A stretch of DNA of 10,444 nucleotides from JAICSD01 sp035637115 (lineage in GTDB: Bacteria; Acidobacteriota; Vicinamibacteria; Vicinamibacterales; 2-12-FULL-66-21): contig DASPXV010000170.1 of the NCBI GenBank assembly GCA_035637115.1, forward strand, positions 1-10,444. Direction: 5' to 3'. The notes under the pieces are model-generated. The model was given only the letters and a program-made list of their open reading frames with translations, was not told the origin of the DNA and did no database searches. Below are positions 8,118-10,444 of the stretch, in pieces (position 1 is the first letter of the stretch; every line of letters starts with the position of its first letter). A program made the translations under genes and the position numbers.

Positions 8118-8294
8118 TGTCCCGTCCCAGTGGTGTCCCGTCCCAGTGGATCGTGGCATAAGTCCCGCGCGCGGCGCCCGGATCGTAAGGCGCGACGAGC
8201 GAGGATACCGGGAGTATCTGAGCGAGGAGCAACGCCGCGAGGCGGGATGCCGCGCCCGGGAATTATGTCGCGAACCACTGGGACGGGACACTAG
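8114..8294. repeat. MITE-like palindromic element between convergent genes
   Basis: The ends carry GTGTCCCGTCCCAGTGG (8133-8149) and its reverse complement (8275-8291). The terminal inverted repeat extends to 43 nt (8133-8175 against 8249-8291) with 38 matches. The interior includes a small GATAC-CGGGA-GTATC hairpin and two GAGCGAGGA direct repeats. On the left side the 17-mer is present twice with a 16-bp period (8117-8133 and 8133-8149). The four bases CTAG flank both sides (8114-8117, 8291-8294), either as a 4-bp target duplication or as part of the termini. Nothing inside encodes a convincing protein. The structure looks like a non-autonomous mobile element, and as a long hairpin between convergent genes it may also stop transcription both ways. 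IS5-family elements are known to favour CTAR-like 4-bp targets, but the link is inference. Confidence 0.8.
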
Positions 8295-10444
8295 GCCGGA
8301 ACCGTCAGCTCGGTCAGCACCCGATCGAGATCGCTCGCCGTGAACGGCTTCATCAGCACCGCGAGATCGCCGAACTCGCGTTCGGTATCCGCCAGCGCCG
8401 CGATGTCCCCGGTCACGAATACGAACCGGCGATCTACGTCAGGCTGCGCGCGGCGCAACTGACGCAGACATTCGCCGCCGTTGCCGTCCCCGAGCCGCAC
8501 GTCGCACAGGACGACGTCGAACGGCTGCGAGCCGATGACCGCGCTGGCCTCGGCGCAGGAGCCCGCCTCCGTCACCGTGTAACCGCGTCGCGCGAGCAGC
8601 CGCGCCAGCAGCGTCCGGATCGGCGCCTCATCCTCGACGACGAGCGCCTGGCGCCCGGGTGGCAGCGTCGCCGGCTTGATGTCCGGCGCCGCTGGAGCTG
8701 AGATCGCCGGCGCCGGCCGCGCAGGGAGCGTCAACTGGAAGCACGCTCCTTTGTGGGTCCGACACAACTCCAGCGACCCGCCATGCGCAGTCGCAATGCC
8801 GAGCGCGATCGACAGGCCCAGCCCGGTTCCCTGCCCGACTTCTTTCGTGGTGAAGAACGGCTCGAAGACGCGTCCCCTGAGCTCGGGACTGACGCCGGGG
8901 CCGTCGTCGATCACCTGCAGCGTATGGGCGTTTTCGCACGCGTCGGTCCGGATGGTGATCGTTCCCGTCGTTTCGCCGAGTGCGTGCTCGGCGTTCAGCA
9001 CCAGGTTCAGCACCAGCTGCTGGATCTCCTCGCGATTGACGAGGATCGGCAGCGCGCCGGGATGCAGCTGCAGCCGCAGCACGATGTTACGGTCCGCGAG
9101 GTGGTGCTCCCGCAGTTGCGCGATCGCGCGCGCGATCTGATTGAGATCGGCGGGGCTCCGATCGGGAGAGCTGCGCCGGACGAAGGCGAGCAGGTTGCGG
9201 ACAATCTGCCCCGCGCGGCTGGCTTCCTGCCGCACCAGCTCGAGGTCGTGCCGCGAGGGGCCGGAACGCTCCTCGATCATCAGCTCGGCGCAGCCGATGA
9301 TCGTCTGCAGCGGATTGTTGATCTCGTGCGCGACGCCGGCGACGAGCTCGCCTACAGCTGAGAGGCGCTCGCTGTGCACGAGCTGATCGCGCAGGCGCAG
9401 CTCCTCGGTGATGTCGCGCTGCACGCCGACGAAGTGCGTCACGCGTCCCTCGGGGCTGCGCAACGCCACGACGGTGCTCGATGCCGGAAACGTGCTGCCG
9501 TCCTTGCGGCGGTGAATCAGCGTCCCGCGCCAGATGCCTTTCTGCCGCACCTCGCTGCCGATGTGATCGACCATCCGCTCGAAACCGCGCTCGAGCAACT
9601 CCGCCAGCGTCATTTCCGCGAGCTCGGCGCGCGAGTACCCCAGTGCGTGCACGCAGGCGTCGTTGGCGTGCTCGAACGCGCCGTTGGCGCGGGTGATGAG
9701 AATGAGGTCGGCGGTCTGCTCGGTGGCCGCCGCCATCATCCGCACGCGCGCGTCGGCGCGCTGCAGCTCGCCGCTCTGCGCCGACAGCCGAAGTGTCAGG
9801 ATTCCCAGGCCGCACACTGTCGACAGCGTCGTCAGCAGCAGCCGCACCGAGTCGCCCGGCTCGCCGATCGGCTGCACGCCGAGCAGGCCGAAGCCGATGA
9901 ACGGAATGACAAACACCGGCGCCACCGACACGACGACCGCACTCCAGCCGCCACGCGGCGGCACTGACGCGGGATCGGGACGGGACGCCGGCGCTTCGAT
10001 TGCCGCCCACAGGTAACACAAGAACGGAACGATCCAGGCGAGGTCGTAGAACGTTCCTTCTCGGTAGCGGTCGGAATTGATCGCGCCGCTGGTGATGAAG
10101 CGCAGGAAGAAGCCAATCGATGCGCCAATCGCCAGCCGCAGGAACGTATCGCGCCACGCGGTGTCGCGGGCGAGCCAGACGCATCCGGCCAGGCCGGCGG
10201 CGAGCACGAACCGCTGCAGCTGCACCAGCGCGAGCAGCGTCGTCTGCGGCGACGGCCCCGGCGCCGAAACCACGCTGGGAACCATGATGAAGTAGGCATA
10301 GACAAATCCCATCAGCATCGCGTAACTGACGAGATCGACGCCGACCGCGAACGTGGAGGATTTACGCGGGCCCAGATACGGCCGCGCGAGCATCGCGACG
10401 ACGGGCCCGATGCCGCCGCAGAGGCTGAACATCGTGTGCCACTG
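8291..10444 (-). CDS. Membrane hybrid histidine kinase with PAS and receiver domains (5' end probably outside window)
   Basis: The first visible start is ATG at 10432 (713 residues), but the frame stays open to the window edge and the protein begins close to its first membrane segment, so the gene probably starts beyond the window. Numbered from that ATG: about six membrane helices (30-50, 68-87, 96-115, 129-146, 163-187, 195-215); a PAS domain (about 228-345, ending in GVQRDITEE); HisKA with the H-box VAGVAHEINNPL and phospho-acceptor His369; an ATPase domain with N-box Asn480, DDGPG (509-513), FEPFFTTK and GQGTGLGLS (533-541); then a Pro/Ala linker and a receiver (about 595-711) with the acidic pair Glu600/Asp601, phospho-acceptor Asp644, Thr674 and Lys695. 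All catalytic residues are present, so it should autophosphorylate and pass phosphate to its own receiver. The NNPLQTIIG H-box resembles NtrB/PAS-type kinases. The signal is unknown and no output regulator is in view. It converges on the TPR gene; its TAG stop (8293-8291) overlaps the palindromic element. Confidence 0.93.
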   Translation of the reverse strand, partial: QWHTMFSLCGGIGPVVAMLARPYLGPRKSSTFAVGVDLVSYAMLMGFVYAYFIMVPSVVSAPGPSPQTTLLALVQLQRFVLAAGLAGCVWLARDTAWRDTFLRLAIGASIGFFLRFITSGAINSDRYREGTFYDLAWIVPFLCYLWAAIEAPASRPDPASVPPRGGWSAVVVSVAPVFVIPFIGFGLLGVQPIGEPGDSVRLLLTTLSTVCGLGILTLRLSAQSGELQRADARVRMMAAATEQTADLILITRANGAFEHANDACVHALGYSRAELAEMTLAELLERGFERMVDHIGSEVRQKGIWRGTLIHRRKDGSTFPASSTVVALRSPEGRVTHFVGVQRDITEELRLRDQLVHSERLSAVGELVAGVAHEINNPLQTIIGCAELMIEERSGPSRHDLELVRQEASRAGQIVRNLLAFVRRSSPDRSPADLNQIARAIAQLREHHLADRNIVLRLQLHPGALPILVNREEIQQLVLNLVLNAEHALGETTGTITIRTDACENAHTLQVIDDGPGVSPELRGRVFEPFFTTKEVGQGTGLGLSIALGIATAHGGSLELCRTHKGACFQLTLPARPAPAISAPAAPDIKPATLPPGRQALVVEDEAPIRTLLARLLARRGYTVTEAGSCAEASAVIGSQPFDVVLCDVRLGDGNGGECLRQLRRAQPDVDRRFVFVTGDIAALADTEREFGDLAVLMKPFTASDLDRVLTELTVPA

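Noticed and set aside
8146..8343. 65-codon frame across the palindromic element
   Set aside because: Runs through inverted repeats and into the kinase gene antisense; no ribosome site or family resemblance.

Overview
The window is high-GC bacterial DNA. The Oar-type TonB-dependent receptor (carboxypeptidase-regulatory-like domain, plug, barrel), the TPR lipid-free secreted protein after it, and the abundant short intergenic repeats together suggest Acidobacteriota, perhaps Vicinamibacteria. This is inferred from gene types and style; there is no rRNA or marker gene here.

Layout. 1-320: three tandem copies of a ~80-105 bp palindromic repeat built from 7-bp units, ending on the stop codon of the first thiolase. 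320-3984 (minus strand): a probable three-gene operon, transcribed as thiolase B (2779-3984), a decarboxylating 2-hydroxyacid/3-hydroxyacid dehydrogenase of the isocitrate/isopropylmalate/tartrate family (1625-2785), then thiolase A (320-1498). A pure 15 x 7 bp tandem array sits exactly between the thiolase B stop and the dehydrogenase core, and seems to be translated as a 35-residue N-terminal tail. A second repeat type, a hairpin of 8-bp units, fills the gap before thiolase A. 3985-4195: divergent control region. 4196-7261 (plus): a complete Oar-like outer-membrane receptor. 7285-7319: a textbook intrinsic terminator. 7332-8117 (plus): a secreted TPR protein. 8114-8294: a palindromic MITE-like element whose CTAG ends supply the stop codons of both convergent genes. 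8291-10444 (minus): a membrane hybrid histidine kinase with PAS and receiver domains, probably cut at its N-terminus by the window edge.

How the genes may work together. The two thiolases and the dehydrogenase look like acyl-CoA/2-oxoacid carbon metabolism: acetoacetyl-CoA formation or cleavage plus oxidative decarboxylation of a malate-like acid. The receptor and TPR protein form an envelope pair for uptake or surface function; their substrate cannot be read from sequence. The kinase is a stand-alone sensor with no partner regulator in view.

The most unusual content is not a new gene system but the repeats. Three unrelated repeat families each begin at, or overlap, a stop codon. One has become coding sequence, with a unit length (7 bp) that encodes the same heptapeptide in every reading frame.
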